Positions 32,935-42,247 of a DNA stretch of 64,000 bases are shown here, piece by piece. Both the position numbers and the translations under genes were made by a program. Numbering within the stretch: the stretch's first letter is position 1; every line of letters begins with the position of its first letter. Below the pieces are notes generated by a model that saw nothing but the letters and a program-made list of their open reading frames with translations, did no database searches and was not told the DNA's origin. The stretch lies in contig NC_009655.1 of the NCBI RefSeq assembly GCF_000017245.1, forward strand, positions 1,860,001 through 1,924,000. Reading direction: 5' to 3'. This stretch comes from Actinobacillus succinogenes 130Z (GTDB lineage: Bacteria > Pseudomonadota > Gammaproteobacteria > Enterobacterales > Pasteurellaceae).

Positions 32935-34761
32935 CTAATGTTTCAAGGTTTCGAAAATAATCTCGGCTAACGCTCTTGAAATGCCGGGTACGGAGGCGAT
33001 TTCCTCCAGCGTCGCATTTTTCACCCCCTGCATACCGCCAAGATATTTTAACAGCGCCTGACGACGTTTCGGTCCGACGCCTTCAATGGTTTCCAAACCG
33101 CTTTGCGTGAAAGCTTTCTGACGTTTTTTACGGTGTCCGGAAATGGCATGATTATGGCTTTCGTCGCGAATATGCTGAATCAAATGCAACGCCAGATTAT
33201 CCGGATCTAAATTTACTTCCCGCCCCGTTTTGCTTAAAATCAAAGTTTCCTGCCCGGCCCGGCGATCTACGCCTTTCGCAATGCCGATCAAGTGCGGTCG
33301 GTTTTTATCCCATTTTACGTTCAGTTCGCCGAACGCTTTCAACGCGCGGTTCAGCTGACCTTTACCGCCGTCAATAAAGATAATATCGGGAATTTTTTCC
33401 GGCGTTAAGTCCCGATCGTAACGCTTCTTCAACGCCTGTTCCATCGCCGCGTAATCATCGCCGCCGGTAATGCCTTCGATATTGAATCGACGGTATTCGG
33501 ATTTGAACGGACCCGCATCGTTAAACACTACGCAGGAAGCGATGGTCTGTTCGCCCATAGTGTGACTGATATCAAAACATTCCATGCGGTTTATTTTGTC
33601 CATATCAAGCAATTCCCGCAATGCTCGATAACGTTCGCTGATCAGCGTGCTTTCCTTGAGCTTCAAGGTCAGTGCCGCTTTCGCATTCATTTGCGCCAGC
33701 GACAAATATTTGCTCTTACTGCCTTTGGCGTTATCCTGAATACTAACTTTGCGTCCCGCCTGTTCGGAAAGTAGTTGTTCGATTTCTTCCTTCGCTTCCA
33801 GTTTGTGATCCACCACAATGCTGTTCGGCACCGTACGTCCTTGATGCGCCTGCAAATAGAACTGTCCCACAAAAGTTGCCGTTAATTCGGATAAATCCGT
33901 ATTTGCCGGTACTTTAGGAAAATAACTGCGATTGCCCAACACTTTACCCTGGCGGATAAATAACACCTGCACGCAGGCAACACCGTGTCGGTAAGCGATG
34001 GAAATAATATCCATATCGTCCAGACGATCATTAGACACGAATTGTTTTTCAATCACCGCGCGAACCGCCTGAATCTGATCGCGAAAACGGGCGGCATTTT
34101 CGAAATCCAGTGCTCGACTGGCGGTTTCCATTTTTGCGATCAGATGATCCAATACCTGTTGATCCTTACCCTGCAAAAACAAACGGGCATATTCCACCTG
34201 TGCCTGATATTCTTCATCTGTCACATAACCCGCCACACAAGGTGCGCAACAACGCCCGATTTGATACTGTAAACAAGGACGCGAACGGTTTTTATAAACC
34301 GAATTTTCACATTGCCGAATAGGAAAAAGTTTTTGCAGCAACGACAGCGTTTCCCGCACCGCGCCTGCGTGCGGATAAGGCCCGAAATATTCACCCTGAA
34401 TTTTCTTGGCCCCGCGATAAGCGGCAATCCGCGGATGACGTTCTTTCGTCAGCAAAATATAAGGGTAAGACTTGTCGTCGCGTAACAGCACGTTATAACG
34501 CGGTTGAAACGTTTTGATGTAGTTGTGTTCGAGTAATAACGCTTCCGTTTCCGATGTGGTGATGGTAGTTTCGATGCGGGTAATGGACGCCACCAACGCT
34601 TCCGTTTTTTTGCTGCTTAAATTCGGACGAAAATAACTGGACAGGCGTTTTTTCAAATCTTTCGCTTTCCCCACATAGATTACCGTATCGGTTTTATCGA
34701 ACATGCGGTAAACACCGGGATCATGAGGCACGTTTTTCAGAAACGCTTTGGAATCAAACAT
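32935..34761 (-). CDS. uvrC: Excinuclease ABC subunit C
   Basis: UvrC makes the two incisions in nucleotide excision repair. The 608-residue product has an N-terminal GIY-YIG nuclease domain (PGVYRMFDKTDTVIYVGKAKDLKKRL, residues 15-40) and a Cys-rich segment (CLQYQIGRCCAPC). A UVR motif (about 200-235) is followed by an RNase H-like endonuclease half (ECFDISHTMGEQ, DIIFIDGGKGQLNRA). A double helix-hairpin-helix (IEGVGPKRRQALLKYLGG, SVPGISRALAEIIFETL) ends it. The length matches E. coli UvrC (610). An uptake sequence lies just upstream of its start. Confidence 0.96.
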   Translation of the reverse strand: MFDSKAFLKNVPHDPGVYRMFDKTDTVIYVGKAKDLKKRLSSYFRPNLSSKKTEALVASITRIETTITTSETEALLLEHNYIKTFQPRYNVLLRDDKSYPYILLTKERHPRIAAYRGAKKIQGEYFGPYPHAGAVRETLSLLQKLFPIRQCENSVYKNRSRPCLQYQIGRCCAPCVAGYVTDEEYQAQVEYARLFLQGKDQQVLDHLIAKMETASRALDFENAARFRDQIQAVRAVIEKQFVSNDRLDDMDIISIAYRHGVACVQVLFIRQGKVLGNRSYFPKVPANTDLSELTATFVGQFYLQAHQGRTVPNSIVVDHKLEAKEEIEQLLSEQAGRKVSIQDNAKGSKSKYLSLAQMNAKAALTLKLKESTLISERYRALRELLDMDKINRMECFDISHTMGEQTIASCVVFNDAGPFKSEYRRFNIEGITGGDDYAAMEQALKKRYDRDLTPEKIPDIIFIDGGKGQLNRALKAFGELNVKWDKNRPHLIGIAKGVDRRAGQETLILSKTGREVNLDPDNLALHLIQHIRDESHNHAISGHRKKRQKAFTQSGLETIEGVGPKRRQALLKYLGGMQGVKNATLEEIASVPGISRALAEIIFETLKH

Positions 34762-34827
34762 ACGATTTAAAACTGACGAATAAAAGTGCGGTCGATTTTA
34801 GCATAATTTTAGCGGAAATCGGCAAAT

Positions 34828-34855
34828 AAAAAGACGACAAAATCGTCGCCTTTTT
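34828..34855 (-). terminator. Terminator of the yidB gene
   Basis: On the minus strand AAAAAGGCGAC and GTCGTCTTTTT pair, with one mismatch, around a short loop and end in a T-run, 19 bases past the stop. Confidence 0.8.
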
Positions 34856-34873
34856 ATCGCATAACAAACAATC

Positions 34874-35479
34874 TTATTTAAAGAAGCTGTTTAATACGGA
34901 ACCGATATCCCGCGCCAATTCGTTATTACTGCTCGGTGCGGAAGTCTGGCTGGTACGGGTCGGTTGCCGGTTTAAAATTTGCCCTAAAAAGTCGTCCAAA
35001 CCGCCCTGTTGCGCCTGCGCTTGTTGACCGCCCAATAACCCGCCTAACAAATCATCCAAACCTAAACCGCCTTGTTGCTGAGCCTGTTGAGCACGCTGAC
35101 CGATCACTTCCGGTCGCACGCCGCCTTCACGTCCGTTCGGTGTTAGCATATCGATAATCTGCGGCAACGCTTGAGATAAAATATCCTGCGCCTGCGTTTT
35201 TTCCACTCCCGCTTGTTGCGCTACGTTAGAAATAGTTTCGTCGCCGAATACATCGTTCACCTGATTGGCATTCATCGGTTTGTTCTGTCCGGTACCAATC
35301 CATGAATTCAGTAAATCTTCCAAACCGCCTTTTTGTAACTGATTGAAAACGCCTTCCATACCGCCCTGGTTTTTCAATAACGAACCCAGCACGTCGGTAA
35401 TGACGGAACCGCGGCTTGTGCTGTTAGCGGAACCGCCCAATACATTGCTTAATACCGAACCGATGATTTTGTCTAACAT
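34874..35479 (-). CDS. YidB/DUF937 family protein
   Basis: The 201-residue protein is rich in Gly, Gln, Leu and Asn. It opens MLDKIIGSVLSNVLGG and carries the YidB/DUF937 pattern FNQLQKGGLEDLLNSWIGTGQNKPMNANQVNDVFG, followed by helical NVAQQAGVEKTQAQDILSQALPQIID. A low-complexity tail has repeated GGLGLDDLLGGLLGGQQAQAQQGGLDD. The function is unknown. No signal peptide or membrane helix is evident. It is monocistronic with its own terminator. Confidence 0.85.
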   Translation of the reverse strand: MLDKIIGSVLSNVLGGSANSTSRGSVITDVLGSLLKNQGGMEGVFNQLQKGGLEDLLNSWIGTGQNKPMNANQVNDVFGDETISNVAQQAGVEKTQAQDILSQALPQIIDMLTPNGREGGVRPEVIGQRAQQAQQQGGLGLDDLLGGLLGGQQAQAQQGGLDDFLGQILNRQPTRTSQTSAPSSNNELARDIGSVLNSFFK

Positions 35480-35515
35480 TTTATTTTTCCTTTAATGTGA
35501 TTGAATTTTTGTTGT

Positions 35516-36295
35516 TTAAAACGCCGTCAAAATCGACCGCACTTTTTCTAAATCTTCCGGTGTATCCACGCCTACAGCCGGTACTTCTTCGGCAAGTTCG
35601 ACATGAATGCGTTCACCATACCACAACACACGCAGCTGCTCCAGACTTTCGATTTTTTCCAATGCCGTCGGCTGCCATTGCACATATCGTTTGATAAATC
35701 CCGCACGATAGGCATAAATGCCGATATGGCGTAAATAATGATCACCCAACCGTAAGTCATCAAGATTTTTCGTATTTGCCGCAATATCCGCAAATTCGTC
35801 ACGGTTCCACGGAATCGCCGCCCGCGAAAAATACAGAACGTATCCCGCCTGATCCGTCAGCACTTTGACGGCATTAGGATTGAAAAGTTCTTGGACATCC
35901 TCTATTTTCACCGCCAAACTTGCCATATTCACCCGATACTTTGCCAGGTTCGCCGCCACCTGTTGTACAATGACAGGCGGAATCAAGGGCTCGTCACCTT
36001 GGATATTCACGATAATTTCATCGTCTGCGATATCTAATTTTTCTACCACTTCCGCCAGACGCTCCGTGCCGGAATTGTGTTTTTCCGACGTCATACACAC
36101 TTCGCCGCCGAATTGTAATACCGCATTTTTGACCTGCTCGTTATCCGTCGCCACGACCACACGGCTTGCCCCCGACCGACGGGCTTTTTCCCACACGTGT
36201 CGGATCATGGGTTTACCGGCGATATCCGCCAGCGGTTTACCCGGCAAGCGGCTTGACGCAAAACGCGCGGGAATAATTACCGTAAATGTCGTCAT
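35516..36295 (-). CDS. kdsB: 3-deoxy-manno-octulosonate cytidylyltransferase (CMP-KDO synthetase)
   Basis: KdsB activates KDO with CTP for lipopolysaccharide inner-core assembly. The 259-residue product starts TVIIPARFASSRLPGKPL, the CTP-binding loop. It has NIQGDEPLIPP and ALEKIESLEQLRVL further on, all diagnostic of KdsB. The start codon is one base after the lpxK stop (stop at 36297), so it is cotranscribed in the msbA-lpxK-kdsB operon. An uptake sequence lies inside the 3' end. Confidence 0.96.
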   Translation of the reverse strand: MTTFTVIIPARFASSRLPGKPLADIAGKPMIRHVWEKARRSGASRVVVATDNEQVKNAVLQFGGEVCMTSEKHNSGTERLAEVVEKLDIADDEIIVNIQGDEPLIPPVIVQQVAANLAKYRVNMASLAVKIEDVQELFNPNAVKVLTDQAGYVLYFSRAAIPWNRDEFADIAANTKNLDDLRLGDHYLRHIGIYAYRAGFIKRYVQWQPTALEKIESLEQLRVLWYGERIHVELAEEVPAVGVDTPEDLEKVRSILTAF

Positions 36296-36296
36296 A

Positions 36297-37274
36297 TTAT
36301 TTTCCTTGCTGTGTCATTTGTTCGATTTTATCTAAAAGTGCGGCGGATTTTTCCCCTGTAATTTCAGCGTCCACCGGTACATACCACCAATTTTGTTGCG
36401 CAAACCGACCGCACTTTACCGCGTCTTTTTCGGTCATCAGCAAAGGCACGTTCGGTGCAAATCGCGCAAATAAATCGGCGCTGAATTTTTGGTGATCCTG
36501 AAATGCCTGTGAGCTTACCAGCCGAATACCTTCATCCTGTAACATTTTAAAGAAGCGGTCAGGATTGCCGATTCCGGCAATCGCTATCGCTTGTTCAAAA
36601 GCGTTTAATTCACGTTTTTCATTTGTCACTAAATTGATCGCATAATGAGGAACCAACCGCATTGCCGTATCCGTATAAACATTCTCGCCGCCATTACCGA
36701 TAATGAAATCCGCATCCGCTAAACGACTCGGTAATTCCCGCAACGGTCCCGCCGGCAAAACCCATCCGTTACCTAACCCTCTGACGGCATCCATCACCAC
36801 GATTTCGATATCGCGTTGTAGTTTATAATGCTGTAATCCGTCATCGCTGACGATAACATCACAAGGATAACTGCTTAATAATAATTCTATCGCTTGCTGA
36901 CGATTCGGTGAAATGCACACAGGTACGCCGGCGCGTTTGGCGATCAGAACAGGTTCGTCCCCACCCCGAACAGGATCAGTTTCAGCATTCACCAATAAAG
37001 GATAGACCTCGGACTGACTGCCGTAACCGCGGGAAATCACACCGCAGTTTAAGCCGCGCATCTGTAGCTGTTGTACCAACCATATCACCACCGGGGTTTT
37101 GCCGTTACCGCCTACCGATAAATTTCCTACGACAATAACGGGAACGGGAGCTTTATAAGCGGAGAGGATGCCTGATTGAAATAAAAAACGGCGGATAGTG
37201 CTGATTAGCCAAAACAGAAGAGAGAAAGGCAACAACAGATAGGCGATTTTGGAACGGGAATACCAGAAATTCAT
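36297..37274 (-). CDS. lpxK: Tetraacyldisaccharide 4'-kinase LpxK
   Basis: LpxK phosphorylates the lipid A disaccharide at the 4' position, on the inner face of the inner membrane. The 325-residue product has an N-terminal membrane-associated helix (LLLPFSLLFWLISTIRRFLF). The P-loop VVGNLSVGGNGKTPVV sits near residue 48, followed by VSDDGLQHYKLQRDIEIVV. The gene order msbA-lpxK-kdsB is that of Haemophilus. Confidence 0.96.
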   Translation of the reverse strand: MNFWYSRSKIAYLLLPFSLLFWLISTIRRFLFQSGILSAYKAPVPVIVVGNLSVGGNGKTPVVIWLVQQLQMRGLNCGVISRGYGSQSEVYPLLVNAETDPVRGGDEPVLIAKRAGVPVCISPNRQQAIELLLSSYPCDVIVSDDGLQHYKLQRDIEIVVMDAVRGLGNGWVLPAGPLRELPSRLADADFIIGNGGENVYTDTAMRLVPHYAINLVTNEKRELNAFEQAIAIAGIGNPDRFFKMLQDEGIRLVSSQAFQDHQKFSADLFARFAPNVPLLMTEKDAVKCGRFAQQNWWYVPVDAEITGEKSAALLDKIEQMTQQGK

Positions 37275-37357
37275 TATTGCCTCCGTAATACGGGCTTATT
37301 TATGCCCATATGAATGTTGTTTTTAATGAGAAAACAGCGGGCGAACACCCGCTTTAT

Positions 37358-39109
37358 TTAATGGGAAAACTGCATAGAATGCAATTGTTTGTAGGCACCG
37401 TCCTGCGCCAATAAATCCGCATGGGTACCGCGTTCTTTAATTTCGCCGTTTTCAATCACGATGATTTCATCGGATTTTTCAATGGTGGATAACCGATGGG
37501 CGATCACCAACACGGTACGATCTTTTTGCAACTCTTCCAATGCCGACTGAATCGCGCGTTCCGATTCCGTATCTAACGCCGAAGTGGCTTCATCCAGAAT
37601 CAGTACCGGCGAGTTACGCAATAAAGCACGGGCAATAGCGAGACGCTGACGCTGACCGCCGGACAAACTGGCACCGTTTTCACCAATCGCCGTATCCAAT
37701 CCGTTATCCAGTTTCTCGATAAATTCCATTGCATGCGCCGCTTTCGCCGCAGCGATAATTTCGTCGATACTGTAACGATCATTCGCCGCATAAGCAATAT
37801 TGTTGGCAATAGTGTCGTTAAATAAATGTACCTGTTGCGACACGATAGAACACTGCTCGCGTAAATTAGAAAGTTTATAATCCTGAATATTCACACCGTC
37901 CAGCAGAATTTCGCCGTCCATAACATCATAGAAACGGGTCAATAAACTGGCAATGGTGGATTTACCCGAACCGGATCTTCCCACCAACGCCACGGTTTTA
38001 CCCGGTTCGATATTAAAGCTGATATTTTTCAACGCTAACTCTTCTTTACCGTCATAAGCAAAGAAGACGTCTTTAAACGTCACCTCGCCCTTAGCGCGTG
38101 TAACTTCTTTAGTTCCCCGATCTTTTTCTACATCTAAATCCAGAAAATCGAATAAAGTCTGACAAGCCGCCATTCCTCGCTGAAACTGGGAATTTACATT
38201 GGTTAAAGATTTCAACGGGCGCATCATCGCCATCATAGAGGAAAACACCACGGTGAAAGAACCGGCACTCAAATTATCAATCGCCAGACTTTTAATGGTC
38301 GCCGCATATAATACGGCGGATAAGGCTAACGACGCGATTAATTGCACCACACCGTCGGCAATACCGTCCGCCGCCACAATTTTTAAGCCTTTACGGCGCA
38401 TGTCGTCGCTGACATCATTAAAACGTTTTTCTTCCACTTGTTGTCCGCCGTAAGACAAAATTACCTTATGCCCCTTGATCATTTGCTCGGTGGTCGTGGT
38501 TAACTCTCCCATCGCGCCTTGAATATTACGGCTTAACTCCCGGAAACGTTTCGATACCACGCCAATCAGTCCGCCGATAATAGGAGCCAGCACGAACAAC
38601 ACCACGGAAAGCTTCCAACTGGTATAAATCATCACTACAAACAGTGAAACCAAATAGACGCCTTCACGCACGATTGTCACTAAAGCGCCGGATGACGAAT
38701 TGGCGACCATTTCCGTATCATAAGTGACGCGGGATAATAAACGTCCGGCAGGATTTTGATCAAAATAGCTCACCGGCATAAACATCATATGACGGAACAA
38801 ACGACGACGGATATTCATCACCACATTGCCCGCCACCCAAGAAATGGCGTAAGCGGAAAAATAATTGGTAATGCCGCGGAAGAAGATAAACACCACCACA
38901 ACCAGCGCCATTAATTTCAGGAAATCGTGATCCGCCGCGCCGAATCCTTCGTCCAACAACGGTTTGAGCAGGTAAATCAACCCCGAGTCAATCAACGCAT
39001 TCAGTATTAACATGACACCGCCGCCCACCAGCACCCAGCTGTAAGGTTGAATTGTCGGCCATAAACGCTTAAAGGTTTTAAAAGTCGAAATATCTTTTTC
39101 TTGTGTCAT
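37358..39109 (-). CDS. msbA: Lipid A export ATP-binding/permease protein MsbA
   Basis: MsbA flips core-lipid A across the inner membrane. The 583-residue half-transporter has six transmembrane helices (about 1-310) followed by the nucleotide-binding domain. Walker A is VGRSGSGKSTIA, the signature LSGGQRQRLAIARALL, Walker B VLILDEATSALD and the H-loop region VIAHRLSTI. I start at ATG 39109 (MTQEKDISTFKTFKRLWP), matching E. coli MsbA. The open frame runs 23 codons further upstream without homology. Confidence 0.95.
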   Translation of the reverse strand: MTQEKDISTFKTFKRLWPTIQPYSWVLVGGGVMLILNALIDSGLIYLLKPLLDEGFGAADHDFLKLMALVVVVFIFFRGITNYFSAYAISWVAGNVVMNIRRRLFRHMMFMPVSYFDQNPAGRLLSRVTYDTEMVANSSSGALVTIVREGVYLVSLFVVMIYTSWKLSVVLFVLAPIIGGLIGVVSKRFRELSRNIQGAMGELTTTTEQMIKGHKVILSYGGQQVEEKRFNDVSDDMRRKGLKIVAADGIADGVVQLIASLALSAVLYAATIKSLAIDNLSAGSFTVVFSSMMAMMRPLKSLTNVNSQFQRGMAACQTLFDFLDLDVEKDRGTKEVTRAKGEVTFKDVFFAYDGKEELALKNISFNIEPGKTVALVGRSGSGKSTIASLLTRFYDVMDGEILLDGVNIQDYKLSNLREQCSIVSQQVHLFNDTIANNIAYAANDRYSIDEIIAAAKAAHAMEFIEKLDNGLDTAIGENGASLSGGQRQRLAIARALLRNSPVLILDEATSALDTESERAIQSALEELQKDRTVLVIAHRLSTIEKSDEIIVIENGEIKERGTHADLLAQDGAYKQLHSMQFSH

Positions 39110-39149
39110 AAATCCAATCGCCCGTAAAAATTTGAACGCATTGTACCCG

Positions 39150-41513
39150 TTATTTCGTACTTTCGCCAATAAATCCACGATACCAGGGCGAAAAATCGGT
39201 TCTCACGGTTTCCAGCGCCATCTTCCCGCCATGGAAACGAACGGAAATCTGTCCCGAAACCGCCGTATTTTTCACCGCACTTTGCACACGAATCAAACGT
39301 TCCGTCACCGACGGATGCGGGAAATGCCAAGGATTCCAACGTCCGCTTGAAATCAATGCGATATCCGGTCGGATTTGCCGCACCAAACGACTGCCCGTAG
39401 AGGTTTTACTGCCGTGATGCCCCACCTGCAGCACATTGATTTTCCCTAACCGATCAATAATCCTATTTTCTGCCGCCACATCCGCATCACCCGTCAACAA
39501 AACGCGGTGAATACCGTCGGAAACCCGTATAATACAAGAATCGCCGTTTTCCGCACGCGGTACGATTTCCGCCGGTGATAACGCCTCAAATGTCAAACCT
39601 TGCCAATGCCAGTTCAGTCCCTTAACACAAAAAGTGCGGTCGGTTTTACCGTAGTTTTTGTGTGACGGCGTAATCAGTTCAATGTCGGGATAAGTCCGTA
39701 AAATCACCCGTGCGCCACCCGCATGATCTTTATCGTCGTGACTTAAAATCAACTGCTCCGGCACAATCCCTTGCCGTTGCAAATAAGGCAGGATCTCAAT
39801 TTCCGCCATGGAGCCGCCTTCCCAAGCCACACCGGTATCATACAAAACGGCGCGTTGATTTTTCACAATCAAGGTTGCCAGCCCTTGTCCCACATCCAAC
39901 GTTTCCACCCGCCAATCCGGTTCTTGTAACCATAAATATGCCAAACGACCGCCGCACAACGAAAGCAATAACAGGCAACCGATAACGATTCCCGACAGCT
40001 CCGCCGGTTTATTTTCGGAAAATAAAGAGAATCCGCCTAAGGAAGGGGTATGCGACGGCAACGACGGAGCCGGTTGCGCAAGTTCACGATAAAGCCGACG
40101 AATAAACATCAACAGGCATAGCGTTAAAAGTGCGGTCAAAATCCAACCTGTTTTTTCGCTGACCGTCAGCCAATAACCGTCAAACCGCATAATCAGGCGA
40201 GCAATCCATTGAGCGAGTTGATCGGCAATTTGCCAGGTCGCTCCCGCACCGTCCGTCAGCACGGCAAACAACACCAGCGGTACTAATAAAAAGCTGAAAA
40301 ACGGGACGGCAATCAGGTTCGCAGCCAGTCCCGCCCAGGAAAAACCGTTGAATAAAGCAACCTGAACGGGTGTAAACAGCCATAACAAACCGAACTGTAA
40401 ATGTAGCAATGCAAAAATCCACCGCACTTTGACCGGAATCGGGCGATTGCGCCAACGGACGGCTCTCAGCGGGAAAATCCGATACCACAAAATCAGACAA
40501 AACACCGCTCCCGCCGACAACCAAAAACCGACGGATAAAACCATCAACGGATTACTCAGCAATAAAAGGGCGACGCCGTAAATAAAAAGCTGCCAAGCCG
40601 AACAGTAGCCCCGTGTCATACGCAGTCCCGTTACCAGCAATAAAGCCAGTAATGCACGGGAAGTGGAGACGGCAAACCCCGCCAGATTTACATAAATCCA
40701 TGCCAAACTTACACCTGTAAACAGCGGGAACAGCGGCGAAATCCGTATAGTCGGCAGAAAAAACTGCAACACCCGTCCCAGAACCGTTCCCAACATCATC
40801 GCTAATCCGATGTGCAACCCGGAAATCGCGATTAAATGTGCCGTATTGGTTCGCTGATAAACTTTCCGGATTTCGGGCGACAACCAAGCGCGTTCGCCAA
40901 ACCCCAACGCCAATAGCAATCCCTGTTGCGATAACGCAGCCGTCCGTTCGAATGCCTGATGAAACCGAGTTTCCCGCCATGAAAAATCATCACGAATTTT
41001 GACCGCACTTTTCACCGTTCCCGTAGCCGTAATCCCCTGAGAAAAATACCACGCCTGTCGATCGCTCCCGCCTTGATTCAAACGGGAAGACAACGGACGT
41101 TGACGCATTTCGAGCCGCCAGATTTCACCGGCTTTCACTGGAAGAGGATTATTCCAAGTCACATAATTCAGTTGGCGGTTCGCCGTATTTCTTACGATTG
41201 CGGTTTGGTAATCGCCGGAATGCTGTACTTTTTGAATACGAAATTCCGCCGTAATATTTCGCACGGAAACCGCCTGAGCCTGTTCAAACAAATGCAAAGC
41301 CTGCGTATGGGAAATCGCTACGCCGACACAACCCCCTAAGCCGAGCAATGCAATGGAAAACGCACGTGGTTTACGCCGAGAATAAAAATAAGCATTGAGA
41401 ACGATAAAAATGAACAAAACGCCAAATAAGGAATCTAAAGATAATAATCTTGATCCGGGTAAAAACAAAATGCTCAAAACCCCGGCGATACAGCCCAATA
41501 CGAATTTTTCCAC
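39150..41513 (-). CDS. rec2: DNA uptake channel ComEC/Rec2
   Basis: Rec2/ComEC carries incoming single-stranded DNA through the inner membrane during natural transformation. The 787-residue product has N-terminal helices and an OB-like external domain. The competence membrane domain (TAHLIAISGLHIGLAMMLG near residue 220, then many helices) and a C-terminal metallo-beta-lactamase-like domain with SHDDKDHAGGA and VGHHGSKTSTGS follow. I choose GTG 41513, preceded by AAGAGAG; this gives almost the Haemophilus length (788 from memory). A TTG at 41549 is an alternative. The many uptake sequences in this window fit a competent organism. Confidence 0.93.
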   Translation of the reverse strand: MEKFVLGCIAGVLSILFLPGSRLLSLDSLFGVLFIFIVLNAYFYSRRKPRAFSIALLGLGGCVGVAISHTQALHLFEQAQAVSVRNITAEFRIQKVQHSGDYQTAIVRNTANRQLNYVTWNNPLPVKAGEIWRLEMRQRPLSSRLNQGGSDRQAWYFSQGITATGTVKSAVKIRDDFSWRETRFHQAFERTAALSQQGLLLALGFGERAWLSPEIRKVYQRTNTAHLIAISGLHIGLAMMLGTVLGRVLQFFLPTIRISPLFPLFTGVSLAWIYVNLAGFAVSTSRALLALLLVTGLRMTRGYCSAWQLFIYGVALLLLSNPLMVLSVGFWLSAGAVFCLILWYRIFPLRAVRWRNRPIPVKVRWIFALLHLQFGLLWLFTPVQVALFNGFSWAGLAANLIAVPFFSFLLVPLVLFAVLTDGAGATWQIADQLAQWIARLIMRFDGYWLTVSEKTGWILTALLTLCLLMFIRRLYRELAQPAPSLPSHTPSLGGFSLFSENKPAELSGIVIGCLLLLSLCGGRLAYLWLQEPDWRVETLDVGQGLATLIVKNQRAVLYDTGVAWEGGSMAEIEILPYLQRQGIVPEQLILSHDDKDHAGGARVILRTYPDIELITPSHKNYGKTDRTFCVKGLNWHWQGLTFEALSPAEIVPRAENGDSCIIRVSDGIHRVLLTGDADVAAENRIIDRLGKINVLQVGHHGSKTSTGSRLVRQIRPDIALISSGRWNPWHFPHPSVTERLIRVQSAVKNTAVSGQISVRFHGGKMALETVRTDFSPWYRGFIGESTK

Positions 41514-41570
41514 CGTACAACTCTCTTGAATTTTGCCTGATTGACGCAATATGACGGAAAAATGCTGCGG

Positions 41571-41609
41571 ATTAAACTTGATTAAAGCAGAATTGGAATC
41601 TCGTTCACA
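41571..41609 (-). promoter_or_regulatory. Candidate CRP-dependent promoter of rec2
   Basis: On the minus strand TGTGA-ACGAGA-TTCCA (41609-41594) gives a strong left half and a poor right half of a CRP site. TTTAAT (41576-41571) lies about 26-31 bases beyond its centre, as expected of a class II promoter. Competence genes in this family are CRP/Sxy-controlled, usually through TGCGA-type sites, which this is not. Confidence 0.3.
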
Positions 41610-41746
41610 AATTTGTCAATTCAATGTAAAAATTTGCAGTTTATAACGATTTTATTTGATTATTTATCCGACTTCTGCTATTTATACGCCTTTCAAAAAC
41701 CATGGGTTTTTGGTACAGGATTTTATTTACTGTTTTGGAGAAAAAC

Positions 41747-42193
41747 ATGGCAACTACAAACTCGGCATCTTTAAGTCTTTTGGCATTGGCTGGCGTTGAA
41801 CCATACCAAGAAAAAGTCGGTGAAGAATACATGAACGAAAAACAAATTCTTCACTTCCGCAAAATTCTGCAAGCCTGGCACGATCAGATTGTAGGAGAAG
41901 CAAGCCGTACTGTGGCTCACATGCAAGATGAAGCGGCAAACTTTCCGGATCCTGCCGATCGTGCAACACAGGAAGAAGAATTCAGTCTGGAATTACGTAC
42001 ACGCGATCGTGAACGTAAACTCATGAAAAAAATCGAAAGCACATTAAAAAAATTAGACTCTGAAGATTTCGGTTATTGCGATTCCTGCGGTGAAGAAATC
42101 GGTATCCGCCGTTTGGAAGCGCGCCCGACCGCGGACCTCTGTATTGATTGTAAAACCCTTGCGGAAGTTCGCGAAAAACAAATGGGTTATTAA
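41747..42193 (+). CDS. dksA: RNA polymerase-binding transcription factor DksA
   Basis: DksA enters the RNA polymerase secondary channel and, with ppGpp, tunes rRNA and amino-acid promoters. The 148-residue product has a coiled-coil body (about 33-110, tip DPADRATQEEE) and a four-cysteine zinc finger CDSCGEEIG...CIDCK. The longer open frame begins at 41702. ATG 41747 is chosen because TTTTGGAGAAAAAC precedes it and the protein then starts MATTNSASLSLLALAGVEPY, like other DksA. Confidence 0.96.
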   Translation: MATTNSASLSLLALAGVEPYQEKVGEEYMNEKQILHFRKILQAWHDQIVGEASRTVAHMQDEAANFPDPADRATQEEEFSLELRTRDRERKLMKKIESTLKKLDSEDFGYCDSCGEEIGIRRLEARPTADLCIDCKTLAEVREKQMGY

Positions 42194-42207
42194 TTTTCTA
42201 ATGATAC

Positions 42208-42235
42208 GGTGGGCGCATTATGCCCACTCTTTTTA
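42208..42235 (+). terminator. Terminator or attenuator between dksA and pcnB
   Basis: GTGGGC (42209-42214) and GCCCAC (42222-42227) form a stem followed by TCTTTTTATT. The pcnB ribosome-binding site GGAG (42238-42241) begins only three bases after it, so pcnB must be expressed by read-through or from a promoter inside dksA. Confidence 0.75.
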
Positions 42236-42247
42236 TTGGAGTAGTAA

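Noticed and set aside
32781..32954. Plus-strand 58-codon frame beginning GTG GGC GGC AAA
   Set aside because: It runs antisense into the uvrC stop, lacks a ribosome-binding site and resembles no family I know.
41531..41549. Competence (CRP-S) site TTTTGCC...CGCAA near rec2
   Set aside because: The half-sites are one base too close and the site would lie inside the leader, too near the start codon.
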